DNA from: Ectocarpus siliculosus
Taxonomy: Eukaryota; Sar; Phaeophyceae; Ectocarpales; Ectocarpaceae
Length of the DNA: 64,000 nucleotides
Direction: 5' to 3'
NCBI GenBank assembly: GCA_000310025.1
Contig: FN649737.1
Location: forward strand, 694,682-758,681
The stretch's first letter is position 1; each line of letters opens with the position of its first letter. Under the pieces are notes generated by a model. The model saw only the letters and a list, made by a program, of their open reading frames with translations. It was not told the origin of the DNA and did not search any database. Position numbers and translations under genes: made by a program. Of the stretch, positions 22,901 to 35,036 are shown one piece after another.

Positions 22901-24346
22901 CCGTTGCATGGAATTGCAGAACCACACTCCGAGAGGAGATTTTTGCTGTCGTCCCGGAGACCGTACCCTAGATTTCGTAAGATAGCACCCCCCCTGGACC
23001 AATTTCTAGTGCTCGATTGTTCCACGAGGAGGAGGATGCCAAAATTAAATGAATCCTTGTTGGAATGCTCTCGACCAGATGGATACGACACCTCCAGTTT
23101 CGGCAGTCAAAATATTCTTGTTGCTAGGTATTTGAGCTAGTTTTGGATATCGATTCAATAATAGATTCGATACGATATCGCCCGTGAAGTGTTCGATATC
23201 ATCGATATCAGCGAGCGAAGCGAGCCGTTAGTGGCGAGCACAGTGAGCTGACGCGCGAAGGCGCGGAAGCTCGCTGTGCGAGCCCAAGCGCCCTCCCGGC
23301 TGGTGAGGGGGGCCCGCTGGAGGCGCCGCCGGAGGCCGAAATATTGGAGCAATTCCGCTTCATTTCCCATCAAAATTACCCGCAAATAGGCCTCCGAAAC
23401 CTGCCGTCAGTGTACAGTCAGCTGCTTGAAAAAACAATATGTATGTGGGTAATAGTCTATCTACATCTACACCGAGAAATGAAAATCATTTTTATCAGTT
23501 GGTTATATTACACTGCTGCTCAAGAAAGCTCAGCGGTATCGCACGCCGCAACAAAAAAAGCAAGCTTGCTTGTCGCAGAAAAGCAAAGCTCTCACAACAA
23601 TGAGAGATAAATGGCACAATAATGAGAGATAAATGGGTAGTAGCTGCAGCTACTTCGTTGAATGCGCGCGTTTCACTGCGTGAGGCTGCTGTGTGCTGTG
23701 TGCTGTGCAGCTGTGGGGGTTCCGTGTGGAACATCAGGGGTTCCGTGGAATATTTATCGATTTATCGTATCGATATCGAAATATCGAAATATCGAAATAT
23801 CGAGAAGTTCAAATGTTTTCGATATCCGATATCGATACGATAAATCGATACGATGTATCGAAAAAATCGATACGATATCCAACACTAATTTGAGTTTTAA
23901 AAAGGTCGTGTGTGGAGTCTTATGTTTTTGCTATTTACGGTTTAGTGTAACGACCTCTAGTAATTGAATTTTGCAACAAAAGAACATGCCAAAACCTGCG
24001 TGCCGTGTGCATATCGCGTAAACCCCGCGTGTGTTTATCCTGCACCTCTGAGATGAGGCGCAACATTTCCCGAAAGCCGCGCGATCATTATCCAGCCCGT
24101 GGTGACCTCGCCCCCCTCCCCATGCCGAATCGACAACTCGATATGCGAGAAGAGGTGTCGGTGACCTTTCCCGAGATGCCGGAGGCGTACCCGAAGAACT
24201 GGACCACGTTCTGCGTGGAGGGGAAAATGGAAAGCATAGAGGCGTTCTTGGGGGGCAAGGGGAAGCCCCTGGTTGCCCTGCTATCGCTCAGGGGGACGCT
24301 GCAGATCGGATACCCGCACTTCATTCAGATGATTTCCACACAATGA
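19960..24346 (+). CDS. CYTH-like protein of about 231 residues
   Basis: Four exons join in frame: 19960-20121, 21486-21575, 22512-22704 and 24096-24346 (TGA 24344-24346). The start is MAPKAEWRLFVPIVDS. Charged motifs alternate in the order seen in CYTH (triphosphate tunnel) proteins: EWR at 6-8, RTDVYI near 38-43, GVKRRGGGGLEFK at about 50-62, VAVKKSVRKT near 125, and FCVEGK near 190. The join VKRR|GGGGLEFK restores a continuous K-R..LE-K strand, which supports exon 2. The first acidic-x-acidic-x-K motif of classical CYTH enzymes is not intact, so the activity may be lost or different. No signal peptide or membrane segment. The acceptor of exon 3 (GGAAAG) has a weak pyrimidine tract. Family assignment is from motif order only. 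Confidence 0.6.
23138..23887. mobile_element. hAT-type non-autonomous element
   Basis: Ends match as 15-bp inverted repeats with one mismatch: TAGTTTTGGATATCG inward from 23138, TAGTGTTGGATATCG inward from 23887. They fit the hAT terminal pattern (Y-A-R-N-G). Flanks are ATTTGAGC (23130-23137) and ATTTGAGT (23888-23895), an 8-bp target duplication with one difference, the length typical of hAT. The interior has dense ATCGAT/ATATCG palindromes near both ends and a GC-rich inverted-repeat segment near 23208-23340. No transposase frame is present. It lies inside the third intron of the CYTH-like gene. Confidence 0.75.
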
Positions 24347-25123
24347 GTGGTTGTTTCTTGGCCTGGGAGACGGTCAGTATTTAACGTGCGAGACTGTGGT
24401 TGATGTTGTCGTTCGTTGTTGTTGTGGTTGTTGTTGCTCAGCAGGGAAGTGGGGGGAGCCCTGCAAGAGTACGGTTTGTTAGTTCTTGCAGCCGGCGTTT
24501 GTTCACGGAATGATATCGTCTCCGTCGTTCGAAAGATCTACGTAGATGCGCCGTTGTGTTTGTTGTACAGAAAGAAGGCCGGGGCTGGCTTTGCACCAGG
24601 GTGAGGTAGTCACCCGCAGCAGGTCGTGCAGATATCATGGACAGGGCACGTCGGGTTGTCATTCGACACGCGTTTACACCGTCCAGTGTTCTATTTCGGT
24701 GGGCTAGCCAAGTGTGGTTTTTGTTTTCACTGCTGGCAGGCACGGCTTTGGCAGTCGAGTTTTTCGCGCGGCTGGGTGGCAATTGGTGCAGTAGTATACG
24801 CTAGAAGCAAGCAGACCTCTCTGTACCGACGGAACTCGACGTGCTCCCGTTGCAGCAATTGTCTACAAAACAAGAGGCTGTTGGTTTGTTTCTAGCTGAA
24901 CGAGAGGGAGAGGCTCCCAGCGGGGAATTTCGTGCTGTTCACCAGCATGAGTTGTGATTTTGTCTGTTTCTACTCATGTTTGTTCTGGATGCTGCCTGCG
25001 CCAACACCTCTCGGTGCACTTTCTGGGCTTGCCAGCCGGGGCCACGCAAGAGGTACACCAGGCATTTTCATCTTGATCAAGGTTCAGGGAGCCTCTCTCT
25101 GTGAACCGGGTGGGAACACTTGG

Positions 25124-25827
25124 ATTTGGGGTGGTTGCACTGATGGAATGGGTCGTTTCTGTGCTTGTTGTAAAGCGCGACTTTATCCATTTGGGGCCGC
25201 AGATGACTCAAGGCGAAGTCGGGGTCCCGCAGATTCCCCTAGGGGACGACATTTGACGTATTCTGAGTATCGACTGGCTGGACCATTTGTTTCCTTGTTC
25301 AAAGGGGAGGCCTTGCTGATAGTCACAAGTGCGTGCATTGTGTCATTTTCGAACTGTATTGTGTTGTCGTGTGTTCGGCGAGACTTGCTTGGTCCATGGG
25401 CAAGTCATGTTCGGTGGTTTTTCTTGGCGAACCCCGGGGGATTTCGCACAGACACCGATCGCCAGGAGACACAGAACGGAAAGTGTTGTTGTTTTTTGTG
25501 TGAAAAGTTTTGGAAGTTTGTACCCTTGATGCCCATGTCAATTTTGACGGCACGCACGTGTTGGTGCATGGTAAAGGGGGGGGGGGGGGGGGGGGGGGGC
25601 GTATTCATTGGTTGTTTCCTTTAGTCATGGGCCCATGGCCCACGCTTCCCTTTGGGGAGGGAGCCCCGTTCTTACCCTTATTAGAGACACCACCAATTTT
25701 GGGGAGTTTTTCAGGTTTTTGCCACAAATTACATAAAAAATTTTTTGCACTTTTTTTCCCCGGGGGGGGGGGGGGGGTACTCATAGTCGTGCATACCGTA
25801 GTCGTTAGACCATTGACCTCGCATCCC
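25124..25827 (+). repeat. Better-quality copy of a sequence repeated past the gap
   Basis: About 451 bp (25124-25575) align base for base in order with 26448-26901, and the segment after the G run (25778-25827, starting TACTCATAGTC) aligns with 26922-26967. In the second copy most differences turn mixed sequence into runs of G or T, as in poor electropherograms. Confidence 0.7.
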
Positions 25828-26347
25828 TACAAAGCCGGGACGGAGCATGCCGGGTTCTCACCGGACCAGGCTCTCACATCACCAAGCGCGAAGCGCCGTG
25901 AGGTATTCGGCGAGTCGCATGAAGGGTGCGCTGCATCCTGCTATGGGTGTTCGGCATCTTGTGCTTACTTCCTTGCCTACGGATGACAGCTGCGTATGAC
26001 TTAATTTATTTCCTGGTGCTTTCACTTCCAGAGACAGCTGTAAGCGGTGTGTAACTGCCTCGAGGGTGCTTGACCAATACTAACACAGCGTGCGATTATC
26101 CCCTTTGCGCGGAGTCAGGGTTCTCGACTCCGCACAACATAATCTACTCGACCACCATTCATGGTTACCGCCATAAAAAACAAAAAACGAAGGCAAAAAA
26201 AAAAAGCGGTCACCTGGTTGCCGAGCTCACGAAGTGATTGGCTTGTTTTACAACATCGCTGCCAAGCGACGAAAACCCAACCCCGATGGCAGACATCGGG
26301 GGGGGGGGGGGGGGGGGGGGGGGGGTCTTCCCTCTTGTTTTTACTTC

Positions 26348-26447
26348 NNNNNNNNNNNNNNNNNNNNNNNNNNNNNNNNNNNNNNNNNNNNNNNNNNNNN
26401 NNNNNNNNNNNNNNNNNNNNNNNNNNNNNNNNNNNNNNNNNNNNNNN
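26348..26447. other. Assembly gap of 100 N
   Basis: Exactly 100 undetermined bases, a common placeholder for a gap of unknown size. Confidence 0.99.
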
Positions 26448-26967
26448 GTTTGGGGGGGGTTGCACTGAGGAAAGGGGTCGTTTTTGTGTTTTTTTAAAAG
26501 CGGGATTTTATCCTTTGGGGGCCCCAGATGACCAAAGGGAAAGTGGGGGTCCCCCAGATTCCCTTGGGGGAGGACTTTTGACGTTTTTTGAGTTTGGACG
26601 GGGGGGCCCATTTTTTTCTTTTTTAAAAGGGGGGCCCTTGTTAATAGTCAAAAGGGGGGCCATTGTTTCTTTTTCAAATTTTTTTGTGTTTTGGGGTTTT
26701 GGGGGAAACTTGTTTGGCCCAGGGGCAATTCATTTTGGGGGTTTTTTTTTGGCGACCCCCGGGGGTTTTCCCACAAACCCCGTTCCCCGGGAAACACAAA
26801 ACGAAAAGTTTTTTTTTTTTTTGTGGAAAAATTTTGGAAATTTTGTCCCCTTGAGCCCCATTTAAATTTTGCCGCCCCCCCCGTTTTGGTGCATGGAAAA
26901 GGGGGGGTGGGGGGGGGGGGGTACTCATAGTCATGCATGCGGTAGTCGTTAGACCGTTGACCTCGCA
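26448..26967 (+). repeat. Error-rich duplicate flanking the gap
   Basis: Aligns with 25124-25827 (see that entry), with homopolymer-biased differences. Likely a low-quality read of the same locus placed twice, although a few differences in the last 46 bp are not homopolymeric, so a real but badly sequenced duplication is possible. Confidence 0.65.
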
Positions 26968-29472
26968 AAAGGGGTAGTTATTTTGACGGGGACAGTTGGA
27001 CTGAATTGTTGTTGTTGATGATGATATTGTCGTCGTCGTCATCATGGACATTGTCGTCGTCGTCATCGTTGTCGTAATATATTGTTGACGCCGTCGCCGC
27101 CGCCGCCGTCGGCGTGGTCGTCTTCAACCGGAGCCTTGTGCTGAATTATACCAACCAGCTCCTTTCCCCTAGCCAAAGGACCGGCTTGTTTGCCGTTGCT
27201 TCAGGCCCCCCGGAAAACAACTAAGAAAAACGAGCAACGTATTCTGGAGCGGTCAGGCATGTACGATATCATTCTTGCATTATTTTCAGTCGCGGGACAT
27301 GTATGCGTTCTTGGCGTTAAGATATTTCTCTTTGTCAGATGTCTCTTTCGCTCGCATCCTCGGGTGGCCACGAACAAAAAGAATCACACGGACGTGTACC
27401 GCTACGCGGTGGCACCGGCGGCGTGGGTAGTTTCAAGGCAGAACATCGTGATCCGGTACGCCCATTCATTCTGTTCTCTCCCAGTGTCAGTTGTCCGTGT
27501 GCGGGCGTGGGTAGGAGAGCCGAGACTGTTTGGAATCCAAACTGAAGTCCATCGTTTTTTTCCTGCAGTTCTCCGGACCGGGGTGGCCTCATAGGCAAGA
27601 CAGCAATAGACCTGTTCTACCTCTTGACGACCACCAAGAAGAGGCAGAAATCGACAATTATTTGTTGTATGTTGTAATTTTCGGCCAGTATTGCTTTCAA
27701 AGGGACTGCCCTCGGTAAATTTCCATATTTTGTTGTTGTTTGATTTGGCGACAGCAGCAGTAACCACGACCGAGCACGTATCTTCTCATGTGGCTCCTCT
27801 TTGAGGGTCATTCATTTGGGCGAACTCCAAATAGCAGGCAACCGCAAGCCATCAACACAAGCAGAAGTTCCTCGCATTTGAAGCTTGCACCCACGCACAG
27901 AGACGGATGTAATCTTATTGCCAATCAAGACAAACGTGTTCTGAGAAAATTCAACGACACTGATTCTATATCCGAATACGTTTTTCACTACATACGAAGT
28001 AGTTGCGAAATATCTTCTACATGCATACCTTCGCGAAATACTTTGACTAAACAGGGGAGACATGGGGCAAATTTTTAGAGGCTGAAATAACAATCGTGGA
28101 TGTGGAGCGCCCTTGGCCTGCAAACCACACCACTTCACTGGTCTTTCCTCGAGAGGGCTCCTGCGTTACACTCGGGTCATTTAATTCAAGCCATTTGCGG
28201 GATATTTATCGCCGTGGTAACTGCAATAAGGCATTCGTACTGTGGGCCCCAGATAAACGCCCCACAATACCCCGACTGTCCACTCCCTTGTTCTTAGAAT
28301 GCTTCTGCCAAAGCAGCGGACCAATTCGCCCCCTACCAACTTCAACATTGTCATGTATGTAGTTGGCACTCGCACACCCCACCATGTAACCACTCAATAC
28401 ACGCAATCGGTATAAGAGACCATGTCCGTCGGAAAACCGCCTCACTCGCCGTCGTTCCCAATCGTCGGCACGCACAGCAGATACACACTTGGTGGTGCTC
28501 ATTTCTTTGCCTGTCTAATCCGCCGGTACCTACCACCACCTCAAGGGCGCCAATCCTATTCAACGAAACGTCTGAAGCAGGTAGAGGCATAATACCGAGC
28601 CCCGTTGCGGCTGCAACACCTGTAAGCCGATAAGCTTGGAATAACCCTATTCTCGTCCTGCAGTTGGCATTCCGTCCGACCCCCGTCCCCCACGACAACA
28701 AAAAGAAGCACATACACTCACAGTTGCGTAGGCTATACCAGTTCCCATAATTTTTTTCTCTGAAAGGGCGGTCCATTCCCTACATGCCACCCAGAAGTAT
28801 TCGGGGACATTTGTGTCAACAATTTTTTGCGTAATACAAAGAGCACGGGGCACTTTGAAGTATCGTGTCTTTCGGCCCAGTACTTAAAATTAGCTTCGGC
28901 GTCCTTACAATCGTTGCCAACTCTCCTGTTAAAAATCGACTAGCTCAGCTCTATGTACCAGAGAGTATACTTGTAATATTCTGTTGTATTGCTGTCTCTT
29001 TCGGCTTCAGCTGTGAGCACGCCTACTACTGTACCTCGAGGCACTTTCCTTGTCTGCCTGTTCGCCCGTGCAAACCGCCTGTCAGAGATCGATAGCCTCA
29101 AGTAGACATCCCCTGTCCGTAGGTCGCCGTCTCACACTTGAAGAAAACCTCCTGGTGCCCGTACCCCCTTTCAGAACAAGTATAAGCCTCACGCTGTGCT
29201 TTTCACGAGGTTGATGCTATGTGCGGTGCTTCTGAAAAAACGAAAGCTACCATGTGCTATCGCTTTACGTGCTTGGTTTGTCTGCATGCGAAAGTCCGCC
29301 CTGCCCGAGGCGAGATGCATACAAATAGGACTCTCTGAACAACGGCAGCAGCGACAACAACCACTGCAACAACAAGAAAAACAAGAACCAGAGCGAGATA
29401 ACAAACAACAAGAACCAACAACTGCAACAACCATGACCACATAGCAGGGGTCACAACAACGACGACAGCGAC

Positions 29473-32400
29473 TTAGTAGTCGCTGCCGGGAACATAGAGG
29501 TAGAACACCTGACACCCTTGCCGAAGGTTGGACTCGTCAATTCGATGCTTCGCGTGGAACTTGCTGCCCAGGTCCAATACTTCCAGCTTCGGGGGTGGCC
29601 AGGAGTCTCCCTCGAGGGCCCCGACGAACGCTCGTCCGAAGGCGATCTACACCGATGTGACGTTTTTCGATAGAGGGAGGGAAGGTACATTGTGCAGGCA
29701 GCACGCTCGTGGGTTGTACTTCTGTTTACCGCACATGTCTGTCCCAAGATCATTTGGACGACCTACGGAGGAGAGACAGTGCGTGCAGAGGCTTTCACGC
29801 GTTTTTAGGGGATGAAGGTAGGAAGGGAGTCTACTCCGTGCCTGCGCTGTAAGGGTTGGTGAACATATCAACCGGGGTCACGCTGGAGGAAAGACCACGT
29901 ACAGGTGTGTGGCTGGTCAGGGTAACTTTGCGAACGAGATCACCAATATAATCAACAAGAACAACTGAACAGCAACAACAATCAACATCGACAACAACAT
30001 AGCTTACCCGAGTCAATTCCTCCGGCCACGAAACGCGGGTGACGTCCTGATTGAAGCACCGGCCGAAGCACACCGACTGCAATCCCCGGGGAAACGACGT
30101 GCCCTCGATTGGCATGTTGAAATTCAGCCCGAAATCCAGCTCGAGCAGTCCTTCGGGCCACTTAACCGCGACCACAGGTTGGTTGAAGAACACCTTCATC
30201 GAAGAAGGAAATTAGTATCAGAGTGCGGCAATTATTGGTGTTTTCGCGATAGATAGGCGCTTTCCCAGTCATACCTCAACCGCCACACGTATGTAAGCAC
30301 ACGGCGCCGACGAGGTATAGATGACGTGCGCGAGAACGGACAAATACAACTAGCAACAGCTTCATATCAACAGCAACAACAGCAATGACCCGCCCCTAGA
30401 CCACGGTCGCCAACAAACATGCGGTGTACACTGAAAGCAGGCGCACCGAGAGGTAGAGCCGTTCCAGCCCCGCTGGCAGAGTAATGCCTTCCAAGGGGTG
30501 GTTGAAGTCGTCCCCCAGGTCCAACTCGAGCATCCCTTGCGGCCAACTGGTTTCGGAACAAGACCAGAATAGGATAAACACGGGGTACAGCCGTAGCCGT
30601 CGGGGGTACGTTCTTATATTCTGTTTTTTTCCGTTCCTGCCTCCAAAATTTGACGGATGCCCATGTAACACCCTCACGACGAAGCACCTCTCCTGCATCT
30701 CGATATAAACACCGGCCATGTTTTGTATGGGGGGCGCCTGTACCGGCTCCTTGGCGTCTACACGGTTGGCCTAGTGTCTCGACCGCGACGATCTTCCTTT
30801 TCTATTCGTGTGGTCGAAACCCCGTAAGCTCGACGGCTCTCGTTTTGGGATAATCTGGAAGCAACCACGTTCCGCATCTTTCACCGTCAGGGGCAAGCAG
30901 AACGGGGGGAGTCTGACGGCCACGTGTGACCCTCGGCTGTTTGAACCGCGGCACCGTGGCGTGTTTTGGCCGAAGAAGTGGCGACCGCGATGGGCTCGCT
31001 GATATCTCGATTAACGCAACAACCGGTTTGTCTAAGGGAGCCGCCAAAGATGGTCGCTTCCAAGCTGTTGTGATTTACGCCGCCCCCATAATTTTCAATG
31101 CCCTTGGCCTACACCATCTGGTTGCGGTACTGGTTTAGCTACGTTGTCATTTGCTGACCTAGCAGCTTATTGACCACCGTCATACCTTATGCCGTGCAGA
31201 GGAAGGTTGAAGGACTCTCCGAGATGAATGGAGCGGCAGAGCGCGGGCCACGTGACGTTGTCGAGGGACTTGTTGAAGCGGAAGCCGAAAATGACGCTCT
31301 CAAGGTGAGGCGGCCACCTCACTCCCGACAGCGGTTTGTCAAAGCTGTACCCAAAGGAGACCTGCGCATTGCCAGTAGTGGTCGCCACCAAAAACGGCTT
31401 CGTCAATCGTTCCTGAGGACCTCACGTTTGGCGGCGTGTTCTTTGTCGTGGGTTAACGGTGGAGTAATGTTGTAAAGTTGTTGCTGGTTTGTGGTGGCCT
31501 CCGCTGCTGCCGGGACTCGTGGCTACGTGGATACCGGTATCATTTGTCGGACCGCTGCATCCAGCCCAACTGTGTTACACGCTCAGCTGCTTGTTGGCTA
31601 GCAACGGTGGGCAAATTGTAGTTTCTGGTCGGTGCACACCCGTTTCAACAACTGAACGATTGAGCTTCCGCACACCGACTTGGGATCAATGTTCGATTTG
31701 TTATTTCCTCAATATAACGCGAATACGCGTATGTAACCGTGCAGGGGAACGAACGTCGCGTGTCTAAAGGACGACAGCATGGATAACTTGTTTTAGTCTG
31801 CTACACTACTGGGGGTTTGCTTTTGTTCCATGGGCAGCCCACGGAAATATTCAAGAAGCTCCCGAAAGTGCGATACTGCGCGGTAGTCTTTTTGCGTTGT
31901 AGTGGCAGATACTACAACTCCCAACACAATAAAAGGTCCACCATCCTTCACGCAAAACGAACAACAGTAAATACTGGTTGGTGTCCGGCGGTATCAAATG
32001 CACTCGTGTGAGATATCGAAGAGTCGAAACTTTAAACGCGCGCTACTCCCAGAGTACACGCACCTCTTTCACGCCCTCCGGCCATGACATCCCCGCCACC
32101 GGGTGGTTGAAGTCATGTCCGAATGACAGGCTCTCTAGGCGTTGAGGCCACGCCACTCGTTCAACTTGCTGATCGAATGCTTTTCCAAGCTGAAGGGACT
32201 GCACTCGTGCCGGAAACTCAGCCTGCTCGACGGGGTTATTGAACGCGTCACCGAAGGCGATGCTCTGCAACGCCGGCGGCCAGCGAACCCTTTCAAACGG
32301 CTGGTCGAATAACTGTCCCCACACAAGCCTTTGTAGGGACTTCGGCAGCTCAGCTCCCTCGAGAGGATGGTTGAAAGACGCCCCCAGGGACAAGAACGTT

Positions 32401-33065
32401 AGTGCAGGAGGGAACGATGCATTTTGAATATCCTGGTTGAAATCCGCACCAAGGGATAGTCTCTCCAGGCCCTTTGGAAAGACTACATCCTCTATAGGGT
32501 GGTTGAACCCCTCTCGAAAGGTCAGCTCGCGCAGTCCCTCTGGCCATAAAACCCACCGTAGGTCTTGGTTGAAGCCCTCCAAGAACGTGAGCCGGCGTAC
32601 GCCACCCGGCCATGACACAATGCGTTGAATCGACACGCCCAGAGCCGCCCACACAACATGCAACACCCTTTGGTATCTCGCAAGCCGAACACATATCCCC
32701 CCTTTCTCATCCCAGGTGCTCGCGCCACCCTGCATCCGTAGTTCTGGCGAAGAAGCGGGCGTGACAGACAATATTTCGCCCCTGGTGGTGGTGGCGGTGG
32801 CGTTACCATTTTCGCCGACATACTTGTTATTTTGGTGCCCTGCAAGCGTCACGTGTGGAGTGTCGAAGAACAAGGCCCTGAGTGACGGCGGCATGCGGTC
32901 TGTGAGACGTAAACGGATGGCCACCGATTCGCGACAGGCGTTGCAGGTGTCGAGAGATACCAACTGCGGCTGGTGATGGCCCTCGTATCCAGAAGTGAAC
33001 GCTAGCTGAAGCGCCGCTAGTGACGTTATTGTGGGCGATGGTGGGTTTGGAGATGATGGCGTCAT
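29473..33065 (-). CDS. FNIP-like repeat protein of 545 residues
   Basis: Five minus-strand exons join perfectly in phase: 33065-32064, 31361-31186, 30546-30447, 30193-30008 and 29646-29473 (TAA 29475-29473). Each junction falls inside a repeat and restores it, for example WPEGVKE|VSFGYSFDKPL and LYLS|VFFNQPV. About 16 repeats of 22-23 residues follow the pattern WP..L..L.FG..FN.P(L/I)..V, related to FNIP/LRR-like repeats. The N-terminal 190 residues are Ser/Thr/Gly-rich and contain DTCNACRESVAIRLRLTDRM, shared with the pseudogene at 16-17 kb. No signal peptide or membrane segment is obvious, so it is probably an intracellular binding solenoid; the ligand is unknown. An unspliced reading would end early at 32043, so splicing at 32063 is required. 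The ATG at 33065 is the first in frame. Confidence 0.8.
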
Positions 33066-33104
33066 TCATAAAATTCGGTTCGTCGGAGACTTGACCGGAT
33101 GGTG

Positions 33105-33385
33105 ATACCAGGTAGGTGGAGTGAGGTAGGGCTATATCTATGTAGACCATCAACAACTTACAGCAAAGGAGCGCACAGAGGAGATCGTGCATGAACGTTT
33201 AACGTTCGTCAACCGCTCTCTCTCTCTCGATCGTGCCGCCCCTGTTATTTACCAGGTGGAGTGAAGTAGGGCTAGACCGTCAACTACTGTGCGTGCTGCT
33301 GCAAAGGCGCGCACAGAACGCGATCGTACATGAACGTTTAACGTTCGTCAACCGCTCTCCCGATCGTGCCGCCCCTGTGTCGGTA
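33105..33385. repeat. Imperfect tandem duplication upstream of FNIP gene
   Basis: Two copies of a unit of about 140 bp (roughly 33105-33248 and 33249-33385) share ACCAGGT..GGAGTGA.GTAGGGCT and the run ATGAACGTTTAACGTTCGTC. The latter contains a palindrome with 7-bp arms (GAACGTT-T-AACGTTC). The unit sits just 5' of the minus-strand FNIP-like gene, so it may contain promoter elements. Confidence 0.6.
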
Positions 33386-34719
33386 GACTGGCTGCACACC
33401 GCGAGAAAAAAAGCGGCGGTTTCGTGCCTCTGTTCGCAACCATTGTTGATATCGTATCTCCACTGCTGCAGCGGCGGCTGCATGTGTATGTCAGCAACTG
33501 CTGTATATATATCTGTGCATATGCGTAGTATGTGCGGCGTCCTTGTGGAGGTCGAGGTGCACAGATGATAGATTCACAGCTACATACAGCAGTGTACTGT
33601 TGTACGAACTACAGTAGTAGTAAGTAGTAGCATTTACCGGGATAGCCAAGGATAGCCAACGGCAGCTATTATATCGAGCTGTATATCCACCCCGCCGGAT
33701 CGCGTTGTCGAACGTCTACACTGCTGTACATATTTCGAAATCGGTGCAAGCCGCTGGACAATACAACGTGCGGTATTCCTTGCTGCTGCTGTGTCCTGCT
33801 GTGGTGGTGGTGACTCTACAGAAGCGCGTTTTAGCAGCACAGCAGCGCCTGGTGCCGTCTCACACATCGGTCGATATACTGCTGCCACCTGTTTTACAAT
33901 TCTGCAAGAATTAAGTCTGAAGCCTTCGAGCTCTCCCCTCACCGTCGCTGCGTACAATACTCAAAGCAAGGCCACGCATGGAAGGTTATTTGCACTCTGC
34001 CAGCTGACACATCGGAGATAAACAGGTTTTGCCATTGCACACGTGTCTCCAGAATCCGAGCCTCTTAGGGGGATCCAACGGCAGCTATTATAACCCGAAG
34101 TAAACGGTCGTTACAACGGACGATCCAAAGATCCAACGAGAGATCTACAGGCATTCCTGTCGTCGAGTTCCCAACATGTTCCAGGTGCACCCCTGTGAAA
34201 ACACAAGCGGCGGGTAAGAGTAGACACGTAGACACATACCCCGAGCCCAGATCGTTGATTCCTTGCGTGCCTAGGGTGCATGAAATTAATTCGGCCTGGA
34301 ACAATCTGCGAATACCTCGTCACATGCTTACCCCGAGTAATGTAATGCAAACAAATTATCCGATCGCGCGAAGCGGTTTCTTGGAGTTCTTGTGGTGTGT
34401 GGTTCAAAGTAAAAAAGAGAGATGTATCGCAAGCCGTGCACTGGCCTCTCAGAAGCTCAGAAGACTCTCTCACGACGGACACGCCGGAAAAGATAACGCG
34501 CAACAACCGGCCCCAAGTCATCCACTCCTCTCGCCACCCAGACTTCTCACGTCTGATTTGCCACACACACCCTCTGCTGTCACTCCTCTCTCCTCTCTGG
34601 TGCCTCCTCCACACCCCTCCCTTCCGATCAACCAGGGGGGCAATAGGGAAGAGAACAATAATAACGCGAGGTCTTCCTTCGGATTCCAGAACAAGTCTGA
34701 TATTTGGCGCTGCTGTGAT
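33386..34719. other. Intergenic, short dispersed repeat only
   Basis: No gene seen. An 18-bp sequence, CCAACGGCAGCTATTATA, occurs at 33656-33673 and again at 34075-34092. The remainder is divergent upstream sequence between two genes transcribed away from each other. Confidence 0.45.
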
Positions 34720-35000
34720 ATGCCGCGAGCGCAGCAGCTTGCGTTGGCGACAGGCGCCCTTTGGGCGGCCACTGCTAACGCCGCGGGGATTCGCGCCCAT
34801 GGAGACGTCTCCGTCGCTCCCCCTGCTGCCCGCAGGCTTCAATCCACGGTGAGGACTCGGCAAGGCCCAGCGTCGGTTGCAGTAATCCGTTGCTGTCTCG
34901 CGTCAGGTGGTGGTGATGCTGCTGTTGGATTCATTCGGTGTGTGTTGTTTTTTCGTCTATTCTCTTGAGAAAGATGTTTCAAGCGAAGAGGCCTTTCCTT

Positions 35001-35036
<36 letters not shown>

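Larger units (their letters stand above)
24347..29472. other. Intergenic with low-quality sequence, no gene
   Basis: No supported gene. It holds homopolymer G runs (about 25575, 25760, 26300 and 26900), a 100-N gap, an error-rich second copy of 25124-25575, GTT/GTC trinucleotide tracts near 27000-27100, and a CAA-rich stretch near 29340-29430. Open frames here, including one of 230 codons at 24932-25624, have no recognisable motifs and run into the G tracts. Confidence 0.5.

Noticed and set aside
24932-25624. 230-codon plus-strand frame ending in a poly-Gly run
   Set aside because: Ends in a G homopolymer of doubtful quality, has no recognised motif, and lies in the region duplicated by probable assembly error.
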